A stretch of 64,000 nucleotides of DNA from Polynucleobacter sp. KF022 (GCF_027924105.1 NZ_AP026972.1:496001-560000), one strand, 5' to 3'. Positions 1-9,078 are shown, counted from the stretch's first letter. A program made the numbers and translations. The notes: generated by a model not told the origin, from the sequence alone.

Positions 1-729
1 CGGAAATGCCCCTGGTATTTCTTGAACTTTTCTGAAAGCAGCAACACCAGGTATCAATGTTTCTAATAAAGCCGCTGCAATACTGCCCAGTACAACAGCC
101 ACCAGCATGGCGGGTAGATAGCGATTAAGCGGCTTCCAAAGTCGAATAGCGATTAAGGTGAAGAGTACTAGTGCGGGAGCTGCCATTTGCCATTGATTGC
201 TAATAAGTGCTGATGCTACAGCGCTGATTGTTTCTGGTACTCCTGTACCTCTTGGGATACTGATGCCAAGTAGGGTGCCAAGCTGACTATTGATAATCAA
301 GATCGCAGCGCCGACGGTGAAACCAACAATCACAGAGTGTGGAATCTGCTCTACCCATTTGCCTGCTTTAGCAAAACCCAGTACAAGCTGCAGTACACCC
401 ACTAGAAAGCTGAGCGTTAAAACATAACCAACATACTGGCTAGATTCCGGGAGTGCCAGTGGAGAAATTAAAGCCATCGTGGTTAGGGAAATAGCATTAG
501 CGGGACCGGTAACCATTAAGCGGCTTGAGCCAAATAGCGCTGCTATCAAGCAGGGGATCATCGCTGCGTATAGGCCATAGTGTGGCGGCATACCCGCTAG
601 TAATGCAAATGCAATACCCTGAGGCATAACAACAATAGCGCCAGTTAGACCAGCAAAAATATCTGCGCGTATCGTGCCTGGTGTTCGATATTCAGGAAGC
701 CACTTACTAAAAGGTAATTGCCAGCGCAT
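1..729 (-). CDS. SulP-family anion permease, C-terminus outside the window
   Basis: The reverse strand reads 243 codons from an ATG at 729 without a stop to the window edge, so only the N-terminal half is seen. It matches the SulP (SLC26) family: a short cytoplasmic start, the motif GLYAAMIPCLIAALFGSSR at about residues 51-69, and the neighbouring VTGPANAIS stretch that lines the transport core. Many hydrophobic helices follow. SulP proteins are inner-membrane transporters of sulfate, bicarbonate or dicarboxylates; the substrate cannot be told here and the STAS domain, if any, lies beyond the window. It starts 5 bp after the stop of the GMC oxidoreductase, so it is probably the last visible gene of the iclR-led leftward operon and may move an anionic substrate of that pathway. 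Confidence 0.85.
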   Translation of the reverse strand, partial: MRWQLPFSKWLPEYRTPGTIRADIFAGLTGAIVVMPQGIAFALLAGMPPHYGLYAAMIPCLIAALFGSSRLMVTGPANAISLTTMALISPLALPESSQYVGYVLTLSFLVGVLQLVLGFAKAGKWVEQIPHSVIVGFTVGAAILIINSQLGTLLGISIPRGTGVPETISAVASALISNQWQMAAPALVLFTLIAIRLWKPLNRYLPAMLVAVVLGSIAAALLETLIPGVAAFRKVQEIPGAFP

Positions 730-734
730 TACGA

Positions 735-2336
735 CTAAATTCGCCCTAAGATCAAATCAGCGGCTCTCTCTGCAAGCATTACCGCAGGCCAGTTGGTGTT
801 GCCGGAAGGTAAGGTTGGCATGGCTGAACAATCAACAACTCTAAGGCCTTGTACGCCCCTCACTTTTAATGAAGCATCAAGCACTGCCATCGGATCACTG
901 TCTGGACCCATTTGGCAGGTTCCAGTTGGATGAAAGATCGTTGCGCCATTATTTCGGCAAAACTCTAAAATTTCTTCATCGGATTGTGGGTTATTCGGCT
1001 TTACCTCTCTGGTAATCAGAGAGCGAAGCGGTTCAGTTTGCGCAATTTTCCTGGCGTACTTAACGGCGGCAATGCTGATGTCGCGATCATAAGGTGTCGA
1101 CATATAGTTCGCAAACATTTTGGGGGGTACAAGTGGGTCTACTGACTGAATGCGCACATGACCTCGAGACTCGGGTCTGAGTTGGCAAACCGACATGGTA
1201 AATCCAGAGAAGGGATGAACCTTGCCACCAGCCATCTCTGCAGAAAGTGTTGCTAAGTGAAACTGAATGTCAGGTGTTTTGGAGTCTTTCATTACACGAG
1301 TAAAAAGACCTCCTTGATTAATGCCGATCGATAGTGGTCCGCCGCGGAATAGTAGCCAATCTAAGCCCATCTTTAGTTGACCAAACCAGGATGAGAGTTG
1401 GTCATTAGTTGAGATAGGTTGGTTTAATTCATAAATCAGGCGGTGCTGTAAATGGTCTTGCAGATTTTCTCCAACCCCTGGCAAATCCTGCACTACAGGG
1501 ATATTGAATTCTTGCAACAGTTTTGCTGGGCCAACCCCTGAGAGTTGCAAAATTTGCGGACTCTGAATCGCACCCGCACTCAGAATGACTTCTTTATTAG
1601 CGCGTACTATGCTTTTTTTGCCGTTACGGAATATTTCAATACCTACAGCTTTTTTGTTCTCAAAAATAACCCTGCAAGCCTGACTATCTGTCAGGATTTC
1701 TAGATTCTTACGATTCTTGATGGGCTTTAAATATGCAACAGCCGTACTGCAACGAAAACCTTTATGGGTGGTGAGTTGATAGTAACCAACCCCTTCTTGC
1801 GTTAGATTGTTGAAGTCGTCTGTTTCAGGAACGCCCAGCGTATTAGCAGTCTTTTTAAATGCTTCAACTAAGGGATGTTTTTTTGGAATCGATGATGCCT
1901 TTAAGGGGCCTGTTTGTGAATGCAGTGGTTCGCTTAAACGATCATTGCCTTCTGCCTTTTTGAAGTAGGGCAATACATCATCCCAGCCCCAACCAGGGTT
2001 TCCGAGATCACGCCAAGTGTCGTAATCTTCTTTTTGTCCGCGAATAAAAATGAGGCCGTTGATTGAACTTGAGCCACCCAATGTTTTTCCTCTAGGCCAA
2101 TAGATTTGTCGATTATTGACACCAGGGTCAGGCTCGGTCTGAAATTTCCAGTTGAGCTTAGGGTCCCACATCGTTTTTGCATAACCAATCGGCAGATGAA
2201 TCCAAGGAGAACGATCCTTGGGCCCGGCTTCAATCAGGCAAACAGAATTCTTGGGATCCGCTGAGAGGCGGTTAGCCAAAACGCAACCAGATGAACCTCC
2301 TCCTACGACGATGTAATCGAACGATGTATTTGCCAT
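735..2336 (-). CDS. GMC-family FAD-dependent alcohol/choline dehydrogenase-like oxidoreductase
   Basis: This 533-residue protein has the layout of the glucose-methanol-choline family. It has an N-terminal Rossmann FAD-binding motif (VVGGGSSGCVLANRLS, about residues 10-25), the GMC signature GKTLGGSSSINGLIFIRGQ near residue 83, the second signature around GAIQSPQILQLSGVGP, and a C-terminal active site with HPTGTCQMG and a later SGNTNWPAV. The family oxidises primary or secondary alcohols to aldehydes or ketones, usually passing electrons to a quinone or oxygen. No signal peptide is seen, so it should be cytoplasmic or membrane-associated. It lies 5 bp downstream of the BKACE gene, so the two probably act on the same compound; one possibility is a beta-hydroxy substrate oxidised to a beta-keto acid. 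Family is certain, substrate unknown. Confidence 0.9.
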   Translation of the reverse strand: MANTSFDYIVVGGGSSGCVLANRLSADPKNSVCLIEAGPKDRSPWIHLPIGYAKTMWDPKLNWKFQTEPDPGVNNRQIYWPRGKTLGGSSSINGLIFIRGQKEDYDTWRDLGNPGWGWDDVLPYFKKAEGNDRLSEPLHSQTGPLKASSIPKKHPLVEAFKKTANTLGVPETDDFNNLTQEGVGYYQLTTHKGFRCSTAVAYLKPIKNRKNLEILTDSQACRVIFENKKAVGIEIFRNGKKSIVRANKEVILSAGAIQSPQILQLSGVGPAKLLQEFNIPVVQDLPGVGENLQDHLQHRLIYELNQPISTNDQLSSWFGQLKMGLDWLLFRGGPLSIGINQGGLFTRVMKDSKTPDIQFHLATLSAEMAGGKVHPFSGFTMSVCQLRPESRGHVRIQSVDPLVPPKMFANYMSTPYDRDISIAAVKYARKIAQTEPLRSLITREVKPNNPQSDEEILEFCRNNGATIFHPTGTCQMGPDSDPMAVLDASLKVRGVQGLRVVDCSAMPTLPSGNTNWPAVMLAERAADLILGRI

Positions 2337-2341
2337 ACTGA

Positions 2342-3172
2342 TTAGTGTTTTCTCAATCCCAAAATTTCTCGCGCTTGAGCTGGGGTCGCTACTGTTCGGT
2401 TGTAAGCAGGCGCCATCTGCGCAAGACGCGCCACTAATTCAGCATTATCTTTGGCAGCCCGAGTTTTATCAAAACGCGTATTATCTTCAAGACCAGTTCT
2501 AACGTGACCACCCAATTCAAGAGTCCATTCATTTACTGGTAATTGATGACGTGCAATACCGGCAGCAGTCCATGTTGCATCAGGCATTACCGCCTTTAAC
2601 TCTGAAATGAGGAATTCAAGAATCGTGCGCCTTGCTGGCATGGCATTGGGGATACCCATAACAAATTGGACATGGGCTGGTGCCTTAAGAAGGCCACGCT
2701 CAATCAAATTAGCTGCGTTATAAAGCATAGCAAGATCAAAAATCTCAATTTCTGGCTTGATTTCATACTTCAGCATCTCGCTTGCAAGGCCATCGACAAA
2801 TGCAGGAGGATTTTCATAAATGCCTGTTGGGAAATTCACTGAGCCAGTGGCTAGAGAGGCCATATCAGGTTTATGAAACAACATTCCACCGCGAGCTGCT
2901 TGATCACGTCCGCGGCCACCAGTGGAAAATTGAATAATCATTCCTGGGCAATGTTTCTGTATTCCTTCTTGAACGGCCGCATATAAGTCAGGATTTGAGC
3001 TTGGAGTCTCATCTGCATTTCGAACATGTATGTGCGCAAGCGTCGCTCCCGCTTCAAACGCTTTATGCGTTTCTTCAATCTGCTCGCTGGTAGTCACTGG
3101 TAAACCTGGGCAATCTTTTTTACGGGGTATTGCTCCAGTCATTGCAACTGTAATGATTACGGGAGTGGTCAT
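2342..3172 (-). CDS. BKACE (DUF849) beta-keto acid cleavage enzyme
   Basis: The 276-residue product belongs to the beta-keto acid cleavage enzyme family, whose founder is 3-keto-5-aminohexanoate cleavage enzyme (Kce). These zinc enzymes condense a beta-keto acid with acetyl-CoA and release acetoacetate plus a new acyl-CoA. Visible family marks are the N-terminal VIITVAMTGAIP, the zinc-binding HxH in AHIHVR (about residues 47-51), the STGGRG loop, and the C-terminal GGHVRTGLEDN, whose Glu-Asp pair supplies a metal ligand and an active-site acid. It is slightly shorter than the usual roughly 300 residues but both ends of the barrel are present. It sits 15 bp downstream of iclR and 5 bp upstream of the GMC gene in one operon. 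Substrate is unknown; carnitine, lysine and other beta-keto acids occur in this family. Confidence 0.85.
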   Translation of the reverse strand: MTTPVIITVAMTGAIPRKKDCPGLPVTTSEQIEETHKAFEAGATLAHIHVRNADETPSSNPDLYAAVQEGIQKHCPGMIIQFSTGGRGRDQAARGGMLFHKPDMASLATGSVNFPTGIYENPPAFVDGLASEMLKYEIKPEIEIFDLAMLYNAANLIERGLLKAPAHVQFVMGIPNAMPARRTILEFLISELKAVMPDATWTAAGIARHQLPVNEWTLELGGHVRTGLEDNTRFDKTRAAKDNAELVARLAQMAPAYNRTVATPAQAREILGLRKH

Positions 3173-3187
3173 ATTCTTTCCAAGAAA

Positions 3188-4000
3188 TTAATTGCTGGTA
3201 TCAGACAGGCTAGTTTGAATATCATTTGCAGCACGCTTTAAAGGCTTAACATAAAAGTCGATCGATTTTTCTTGCATGCGAGGTGCAGGACCATGCGCGG
3301 TAATCGTGGCAAAAGTTTTGTATTTTGAGTTGATGACTGGTACGGCAATCCCTATAAATCCCTCCAGGAAGGCCGATTCATCAAGGGCGTAGCCATCATT
3401 GCGAATTTTTTCAAGCTCGTCAAATAGCTTGTTGTAGGTGGTAATTGTTCTAGGTGTATATGTTTCAAATGGTTCATTGCCTAACGAACGTCGAACCTGC
3501 AACTCAGTCATGCCCGAGAGAAATAATTTTCCGCTGGCGGTGCAATGCAGGGGTACGCGCATGCCGAGATCTACGTGAAGCCGAATAGGTGCACTTGTCT
3601 CGACTCGATCGAGATACATCACTTTATTGCCATCCAAGATATTGAAGTTGCAGGTTTCGCCAATTTCTTCAACAAGACGTTTCATCACTGCTACGCGCTG
3701 TGATCGGATAGAGTCGACGGAGAGAATATTCATTCCCATGATTCTGAGTTTTGCGCTTGGTTGAAAACGTCTGCCATTGGGGTCGCGCTCAATAAATCCT
3801 TGGGCAACCAATGTATTGAGTAATCTAAATGCCGTAGGTTTGGCTAAGCCAGTTCCCGTAGAAATGGTCTCTAGAGTGAGAGGAAACTCCGATTGGGCAA
3901 TCGTCTCCAGAATGAGCAGTACCTTTTCCGCCATGCTGGATTTGGCGGATTCTTCCAATATTTCCGCTGGAGGGGTGATGCGGGAGAGCTTTTGTGGCAT
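3188..4000 (-). CDS. IclR-family transcriptional regulator
   Basis: The 270-residue protein has an N-terminal winged helix (KVLLILETIAQSEFPLTLETISTGTGLAKPTAFRLLNTL, about residues 26-64) and a C-terminal IclR effector domain with the typical HCTASGKLFLSGM segment. IclR proteins repress or activate catabolic operons in response to small organic acids. It is the first gene of the leftward unit iclR-BKACE-GMC-SulP and is divergent from the carrier protein/carboxyltransferase/ABC unit that starts at 4114. The position suggests that it controls both units from the 113-bp region between them. The effector is not predictable from sequence. Confidence 0.9.
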   Translation of the reverse strand: MPQKLSRITPPAEILEESAKSSMAEKVLLILETIAQSEFPLTLETISTGTGLAKPTAFRLLNTLVAQGFIERDPNGRRFQPSAKLRIMGMNILSVDSIRSQRVAVMKRLVEEIGETCNFNILDGNKVMYLDRVETSAPIRLHVDLGMRVPLHCTASGKLFLSGMTELQVRRSLGNEPFETYTPRTITTYNKLFDELEKIRNDGYALDESAFLEGFIGIAVPVINSKYKTFATITAHGPAPRMQEKSIDFYVKPLKRAANDIQTSLSDTSN

Positions 4001-4113
4001 TTATTGAGGATTTTTTGAAGATATTTGCGTTTTTAAGTGTTTACCCTTAAAGCATTTCACCTGATGATACTTTAAATTTCATTAGAGAAAATATTAACTA
4101 AAAAAACGAGACA
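4001..4113. promoter_or_regulatory. Divergent promoter region between iclR and the carboxylase/ABC operon
   Basis: This AT-rich 113-bp gap separates two divergent units and must hold both promoters. It contains runs such as CTTTAAATTTCATT and TTTTAAGTGTTTACCCTTAAA, the latter with imperfect dyad symmetry (TTTAAG/CTTAAA), which could be an IclR site. No consensus -35/-10 pair stands out, so only the regional call is supported. Confidence 0.45.
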
Positions 4114-4680
4114 GTGCAAACAAAAAAGAAAGTCGCCCCAAAAGCGAAAGTAAAGACCAAGCCTTCTAAAAAAGTTCCAGTTAAAAAGGCTGCAGCTAAG
4201 GTGAAGGTGCCACCTGAATTCACGATGAAGCAGGTGAAGGAAATTGTTGCCCTCATTAAAGATGCGGGCACGTTCACTACGTTCGGTTACAAGACAGAAG
4301 AATTTGAGATTGAGATTTCAGTAGGGCCGCAAATCGTGTCAGCACCAAGCGCTTATGTTCCTCCGCAAATGGCCACGCCTACAACTGTGAGTGTTACTGC
4401 TCCTGCTGCTCCTTCATCATCCTTAAATCTTTCGTCATCCGAGAGAGCTATTACAAGCCCGATGATCGGTACTTTTTATCGTAGACCAAGCCCCAGCTCC
4501 GATCCATTCGTTGAGGTGGGTGATAGTGTTTCACCCACTACCGACGTTTGTATCGTCGAGGTCATGAAGTTACTCAATACTATCCCTGCCGAATGCACTG
4601 GGAAGGTATCCCGTATCTTGGTGGAAGATGGCGCAACGATTGAGGTTGGAGAGCCACTCATGGTGATTGAGCTTACTTAA
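4114..4680 (+). CDS. Biotin carboxyl carrier protein (AccB-like)
   Basis: The 188-residue protein is built like AccB: a Lys/Ala/Pro-rich start, an acidic helical segment, an Ala/Pro/Ser linker around residues 85-110, and a C-terminal biotinyl/lipoyl domain. The biotinylation site is EVMKLLNTI (about residues 149-157), so the target lysine is present but the usual AMKM reads VMKL. The second half of the domain (GKVSRILVEDGATIEVGEPLMVIE) is complete. It starts with GTG at 4114 and its stop overlaps the next ATG (TAATG), so the two genes are translationally coupled. No biotin carboxylase gene is next to it; it probably uses the housekeeping AccC encoded elsewhere. It is more likely a dedicated carrier for the adjacent carboxyltransferase than the fatty-acid AccB, though that is inference. 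Confidence 0.85.
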   Translation: MQTKKKVAPKAKVKTKPSKKVPVKKAAAKVKVPPEFTMKQVKEIVALIKDAGTFTTFGYKTEEFEIEISVGPQIVSAPSAYVPPQMATPTTVSVTAPAAPSSSLNLSSSERAITSPMIGTFYRRPSPSSDPFVEVGDSVSPTTDVCIVEVMKLLNTIPAECTGKVSRILVEDGATIEVGEPLMVIELT

Positions 4681-6137
4681 TGGCAACTAAAAAACCATTC
4701 GAAATGATTGATGTCACTCTGCGCGATGCGCATCAGTGCCTTTGGTCTACTCGCATGACTACACCCCATATGTATCCGGCTCTAGCTGATATAGACCAAG
4801 CTGGCTATGGTTATATCAACATTTTGGGTGGCGCAGTATTTGATGTGATGGTGCGTTTCTTGCGCGAAGATCCTTGGAAGCGCATGGCGTTTTTAAGTGA
4901 GCAACTCAGCACTCCAACAGACGCATTAACGCGTGGTCAAAGTATATATACATTTGAATTATTTCCAGACGATGTTGTGGAGCTCAATGTAGAGCTGTTA
5001 GCTCAATCCGGTGTCAGAGTATTGACTGTTTATGATGCTCTGAACGATAACCGCAATATCGAATCTTCTGTAAAAGCAGGCAAGACACACGGCATGCTAA
5101 TTAATGCCATGCTGACTTATGCTTTAAGTCCAGTGCATGACGATGCTTACTTTATTGCCCGTACACATGAGCTGGTGAAATTAGGCGTTGACTTTATTTC
5201 TGTAAAAGATCCAACTGGCCTACTTACCCCAGAGCGAGCTGCCACTCTTTTCCCTGCTGTAGTTTCTGCAGCAGCAGGTATCCCCATTAAATTGCATTCG
5301 CATTGCCAATCTGGTTTAGCGCCATTGGTTTACGAAGAAGCCATTAAGGCAGGGTTTGCTTATGGCTACGTAGCAACAGATTGTCTGGCTAATGGCGCAT
5401 CACTACCATCCGTCTTAGATGTCTATGCGAGCACCCAAAAATATGGCCGCGCTCCTAAGATGAATCATTCTGCTTTGCAAAAGGTTGATGAATACTTTGA
5501 CTGGATTTGCGCCCGAGATAATTTTGCTCGTGGAGAGAAGGCGAATTATGACCCAGCTCTATATGAGCACCAAATCCCTGGTGGAATGATTTCTAATCTG
5601 CGCGCTCAGTTAGCTACGATGGGCATCTCTCATAGAGAAGCAGAGATTCTGGAAGAGACCGCAAGAGTTCGCGAAGACTTAGGTTATCCCATATTAGTGA
5701 GCCCATTTGCACAGTACATCGTTACTCAAGCAGTGCTGAATGTGATGCAAGGCGAGCGCTATAAGACTATCCCGGATGAGATCAAGCTGTATCTCAAGGG
5801 GCATTATGGAAAATTGGCTGGCACACCTAGTGCTCAAGTTATGGAACGTGCGAACGTAGACTATGACGCATCTCGTCGGCCTGGTGAGTTAATTGAGCCA
5901 GCGTTACCAGGCTTAAGAAAAAAATGGGGCCGCTCAATTAGCAAGGAGGAGTTGAGTCTTCATGCTTTCTATCCAGAGCATCTTGCCTTGGGTTTGAAGG
6001 ACGGCGCCCAAGAGGCTGTAAAGCAGGGACCTGCTTTACAGCCCTTTACTGAGTTGGTGAAGTATTTAGTTATGAAAAAAGAATATAGAAAAATTAGAAC
6101 CAGATTGGGCGGTATAGAGTTAAGCTTCAGCAGTTAG
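4680..6137 (+). CDS. Carboxyltransferase of the pyruvate carboxylase / oxaloacetate decarboxylase alpha type
   Basis: The 485-residue protein has the TIM-barrel carboxyltransferase domain: DVTLRDAHQCLWSTRM near residue 11, the GYGYINILGGAVFDVMVRFL segment, the lysine-bearing FISVKDPTGLLTP near residue 180, the metal-binding HSHCQSG near residue 209, and a C-terminal PYC_OADA-like region (PGGMISNLRAQL, then the YPILVSPFAQ stretch). It carries no biotinyl domain; that role falls to the coupled upstream carrier gene. The usual HTHDT metal/substrate motif reads HSHCQ and the usual KDMAG reads KDPTG, so the substrate may not be pyruvate. It could be a carboxylase using AccC in trans, or one half of a decarboxylase whose membrane subunit is absent here. 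Confidence 0.8.
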   Translation: MATKKPFEMIDVTLRDAHQCLWSTRMTTPHMYPALADIDQAGYGYINILGGAVFDVMVRFLREDPWKRMAFLSEQLSTPTDALTRGQSIYTFELFPDDVVELNVELLAQSGVRVLTVYDALNDNRNIESSVKAGKTHGMLINAMLTYALSPVHDDAYFIARTHELVKLGVDFISVKDPTGLLTPERAATLFPAVVSAAAGIPIKLHSHCQSGLAPLVYEEAIKAGFAYGYVATDCLANGASLPSVLDVYASTQKYGRAPKMNHSALQKVDEYFDWICARDNFARGEKANYDPALYEHQIPGGMISNLRAQLATMGISHREAEILEETARVREDLGYPILVSPFAQYIVTQAVLNVMQGERYKTIPDEIKLYLKGHYGKLAGTPSAQVMERANVDYDASRRPGELIEPALPGLRKKWGRSISKEELSLHAFYPEHLALGLKDGAQEAVKQGPALQPFTELVKYLVMKKEYRKIRTRLGGIELSFSS

Positions 6138-6197
6138 TTTTTTTGGCCTTTGCTTTTTGTATTTGGTGCAAGAAATTTCAATTTTAAGGAGATCGTA

Positions 6198-7481
6198 ATG
6201 AAACAATTTAGCGCATCACGCCGTATCTTTTCAGTGCTCGCTGTCGCCATGTTATCGGGTGCTCCAATGCTGTCAATGGCGCAAAACGCCACAAAGTTTA
6301 ATGATTATGGGTGGCCGGAAGGTGCTGAGGAGAAAGTATCAGCCAAGTCCGTAGCCTGGCTTAAGGAAAAAGGCTGGTGGCCAGTACAAATTGCATTTCA
6401 ACCACCATGGTCGGGTCAAAATACGGTCAACTTAGTAATGGACAAGAAGGGTCTTTTATCTAAGCGCGGTATTGAAGCTAAATTACAAGCATTCCCATCG
6501 GGACCTGCGATTAATGAAGTTATCATCTCCGGTCGATTCCAGTTCGGTAATGGTGGTAACTTCCCATTCACCTCTTTGATCGATAAAAACATTCCCGTGA
6601 AGACGATCGCGGTGATTAATACCAACTTGATGCATGCTGTTTTAGTGCCATTGGATTCCAAGATTAAATCCTTTAAGGACTTCAAGGGCTCAAATCCACC
6701 GGCAACTATTGGTATCGTGACTGGCTCCTCGGCTGAGTTCTATATCCAAGCTGCAGCTAAAGCCAATGGCATTGAGATTGGTAAAGACATCATTCTGAAA
6801 AATATGCCTCCGGGTGAGCAAATGGCTATGCCAAAGGGTATTGATGCGGTAGTTCCTTGGGATCCAACTCCAACCATCATGTCCAAAGAGCGTAAGAACG
6901 CCAGAATTATCAGCGATAGCTATCCATACAACATTTATGCCGGTACTTTCTACGTGCGTCAAGAAGTTATTGATAATGCACCGGACGTAGTACAAGCATT
7001 CACAGATGCGATTGCTGAGGCAACACTTTGGATTAGAAAGAATCCAGATGCTGCAGTTGATGTCATGCAAGAAGATCCAAACTTGAAGAACTACTCAAAA
7101 GAAATCTTGCGTCAGCAAATCACTGCTTACAACTTGCTCTATAAGCCTAATTACATTTACCCAATTCCAGTATTCTGGGGTCGTGCAAATGAGCCTATTT
7201 ACACATGGCTTTACGAGAACAAGCGTATTCAGAATAAGTTAACCGGTATCGACTTTGCTCGTGCGGTGGATACACGCTTTATGGATAAAACGTTCGAGAA
7301 GTTGGGTTGGGCAACCACTACAAGACCACCATTTTTACCAGCAAGCTGGTCTGCGCCAATGGATAAAACACCGTATCCAACCTATATGAATCCATTGAAT
7401 ACCACTACACCACAGCCTTTCCCAGAAAAGGGTGATCTCACTAGAGATTGGTCTTTTGATGGTAAGACTTATAAGAAATAA
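6198..7481 (+). CDS. ABC transporter periplasmic substrate-binding protein, NitT/TauT (SsuA/NMT1-like) type
   Basis: The start at ATG 6198 is chosen because AAGGAG lies 7 bp upstream and it gives a clean Sec signal peptide (MKQFSASRRIFSVLAVAMLSGAPMLSMAQ, cleavage after AQ). A longer frame from 6150 exists but would bury the signal. The 427-residue product carries an SBP fold of the nitrate/sulfonate/thiamine-precursor class: MDKKGLLSKRGIEAKLQAFPSGPAINEVIISGRFQFG is the typical early segment. It lies 6 bp before its permease gene and downstream of the carboxylase pair, so it probably imports the substrate of that pathway. It is a little longer than SsuA, with an extended Pro-rich C-terminus. 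Ligand unknown. Confidence 0.85.
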   Translation: MKQFSASRRIFSVLAVAMLSGAPMLSMAQNATKFNDYGWPEGAEEKVSAKSVAWLKEKGWWPVQIAFQPPWSGQNTVNLVMDKKGLLSKRGIEAKLQAFPSGPAINEVIISGRFQFGNGGNFPFTSLIDKNIPVKTIAVINTNLMHAVLVPLDSKIKSFKDFKGSNPPATIGIVTGSSAEFYIQAAAKANGIEIGKDIILKNMPPGEQMAMPKGIDAVVPWDPTPTIMSKERKNARIISDSYPYNIYAGTFYVRQEVIDNAPDVVQAFTDAIAEATLWIRKNPDAAVDVMQEDPNLKNYSKEILRQQITAYNLLYKPNYIYPIPVFWGRANEPIYTWLYENKRIQNKLTGIDFARAVDTRFMDKTFEKLGWATTTRPPFLPASWSAPMDKTPYPTYMNPLNTTTPQPFPEKGDLTRDWSFDGKTYKK

Positions 7482-7486
7482 GAGAT

Positions 7487-8260
7487 ATGCCAATAATTAA
7501 CTTTTTCAAGCAATTTCGTCGTTTAGCCTTATTGATTATTTTGCTTGCCGCCTGGGAATATGCCAGTCGGTTTATTCTGGATAAAACAGAATCTACCTTG
7601 TTGCCACCTCCCTCGGGAGTGGCACAAGGCGGTTTTGAGTTAATGCAATCTGGAGAAATCTGGAAGCATTTATTCGATAGCTTATCTAGAGAATTTGTAG
7701 CGTTTTGTTATGCCTCTGTCGCTATTCCCTTGGGAATAGTGATGGGGTGTTTTAAATGGGTGAATGAGCAGGTGGATCCAATCGTAGAAATATTGCGACC
7801 TATTCCTCCAATTGCCTGGATCCCGCTCAGTATTTTGTGGTTTGGTGTGGGTAATACCCAAAACCAATTCATTATTTTCTTGGGAATCTTTTTCCCAATC
7901 TTGTTGAACACAATTGATGCTGTAAAAAACGTAGAGCCAAACCTCATTCGAGCAGCGCGTTGTTTAGGTGCCGGTTCTTGGGGTGTGATTACTCGTGTAG
8001 TTCTGCGTGCAGCACTTCCACAGATAGTGACTGGTATTCGTATTGGTTTGGGGGTGGGTTGGATGGCTTTGGTAGCAGCTGAATTGGTTGGCGCTAACTC
8101 TGGTCTCGGATTCCTGATTAATGACGCACGTACTGTTCTACGTACAGATTACATTTTGGTTGGTATGTTGGCCATTGGCGTAATTGGTTTATGTCTCGAT
8201 AGGCTCATTAGATACACAGCTCAAAAACTGATGCCGTGGTCAAGAGCGCTTAATGCCTAA
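7487..8260 (+). CDS. ABC transporter permease, SsuC/TauC type
   Basis: The 257-residue inner-membrane protein has about six hydrophobic segments and the BPD_transp_1 EAA loop (IRAARCLGAGSWGVITRVVLRAALPQIVTGIRIGLGVGW, about residues 153-192) that couples to the ATPase. The region RPIPPIAWIPLSILWFG is also typical of nitrate/sulfonate permeases. It lies 5 bp after the binding-protein gene and 29 bp before the ATPase gene, completing a three-part importer. Confidence 0.9.
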   Translation: MPIINFFKQFRRLALLIILLAAWEYASRFILDKTESTLLPPPSGVAQGGFELMQSGEIWKHLFDSLSREFVAFCYASVAIPLGIVMGCFKWVNEQVDPIVEILRPIPPIAWIPLSILWFGVGNTQNQFIIFLGIFFPILLNTIDAVKNVEPNLIRAARCLGAGSWGVITRVVLRAALPQIVTGIRIGLGVGWMALVAAELVGANSGLGFLINDARTVLRTDYILVGMLAIGVIGLCLDRLIRYTAQKLMPWSRALNA

Positions 8261-8289
8261 GTAGTTTTGTTAATAGACTAATCCTTCAA

Positions 8290-9078
8290 ATGAATAATTC
8301 AATGCCAGCACTTAAAGTAGATCACGTAAGAAAAATTTATCCTTCAATGCATGCCAAAGGTCAAGAGGTCTTGGCTATTGAGGATATTTCACTGGAGGTT
8401 CGCAAGAATGAGTTTTGCTCAATCTTAGGGCATAGCGGCTGTGGCAAGACAACACTGCTTAATCTGATTGCTGGATTTGAGACTCCAACTGCTGGCCATA
8501 TTGAATGTGCTGGCAAAGTGGTGAATGGCCCTGGTTCGGATCGCTCGATGGTGTTTCAGGACTATGCGCTATTCCCATGGTTAACCGTGTACGACAACAT
8601 TGCTTTCGGATTAAAAATCAAAGGGATTAATGCCGGGGAAATTAAGCAGATCGTGACACGCTTTGCCGCGCTGGTAGGTTTGAGTCAATTTACCAATCAC
8701 TATCCTCATCAACTCTCAGGTGGTATGCGTCAACGTGTATCCATCGCTAGGGCGCTAGTTGTAGATCCCACTGTTCTGTTAATGGACGAGCCATTTGCTG
8801 CTTTGGATGCACAAAATCGCGCCATGATGCAGGCTGAAATGATTCGAATTTTGAATGAAGAAAGCAAAACGGTTGTGTTGGTAACGCACAGCATTGAAGA
8901 GGCGATTAATCTATCGGATGTCATCGTCGTGATGACGCGTCGTCCTGGAAGGGTAAAGGAGATTATTCGAGTTCCAGAGCCACGCAGAATGGTTGAAGAT
9001 ACCCCTGCGTATCTGGAAATCCGTCGCCAAATCCGCGATCTCATCGCCGGCGAGCACGATGTTAGCGAGGCTGTTTGA
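8290..9078 (+). CDS. ABC transporter ATP-binding protein, SsuB/TauB type
   Basis: The 262-residue ATPase shows Walker A GHSGCGKTT (about residues 48-56), a Q-loop in VFQDYALFPW, signature LSGGMRQRVSIARAL, Walker B VLLMDEPFAALD and the H-loop VTHSIEEA. The DYALFPWLTVYDNIAFGL region is typical of nitrate/sulfonate/taurine importers. It energises the permease encoded just upstream. Its stop overlaps the TTG start of the next gene (TTTGA), indicating co-transcription and coupling. Confidence 0.92.
   Translation: MNNSMPALKVDHVRKIYPSMHAKGQEVLAIEDISLEVRKNEFCSILGHSGCGKTTLLNLIAGFETPTAGHIECAGKVVNGPGSDRSMVFQDYALFPWLTVYDNIAFGLKIKGINAGEIKQIVTRFAALVGLSQFTNHYPHQLSGGMRQRVSIARALVVDPTVLLMDEPFAALDAQNRAMMQAEMIRILNEESKTVVLVTHSIEEAINLSDVIVVMTRRPGRVKEIIRVPEPRRMVEDTPAYLEIRRQIRDLIAGEHDVSEAV

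Noticed and set aside
1934..2233. 99-codon frame inside the GMC gene, and many similar frames
   Set aside because: They overlap well-supported genes in other frames and lack ribosome sites and domain signatures.
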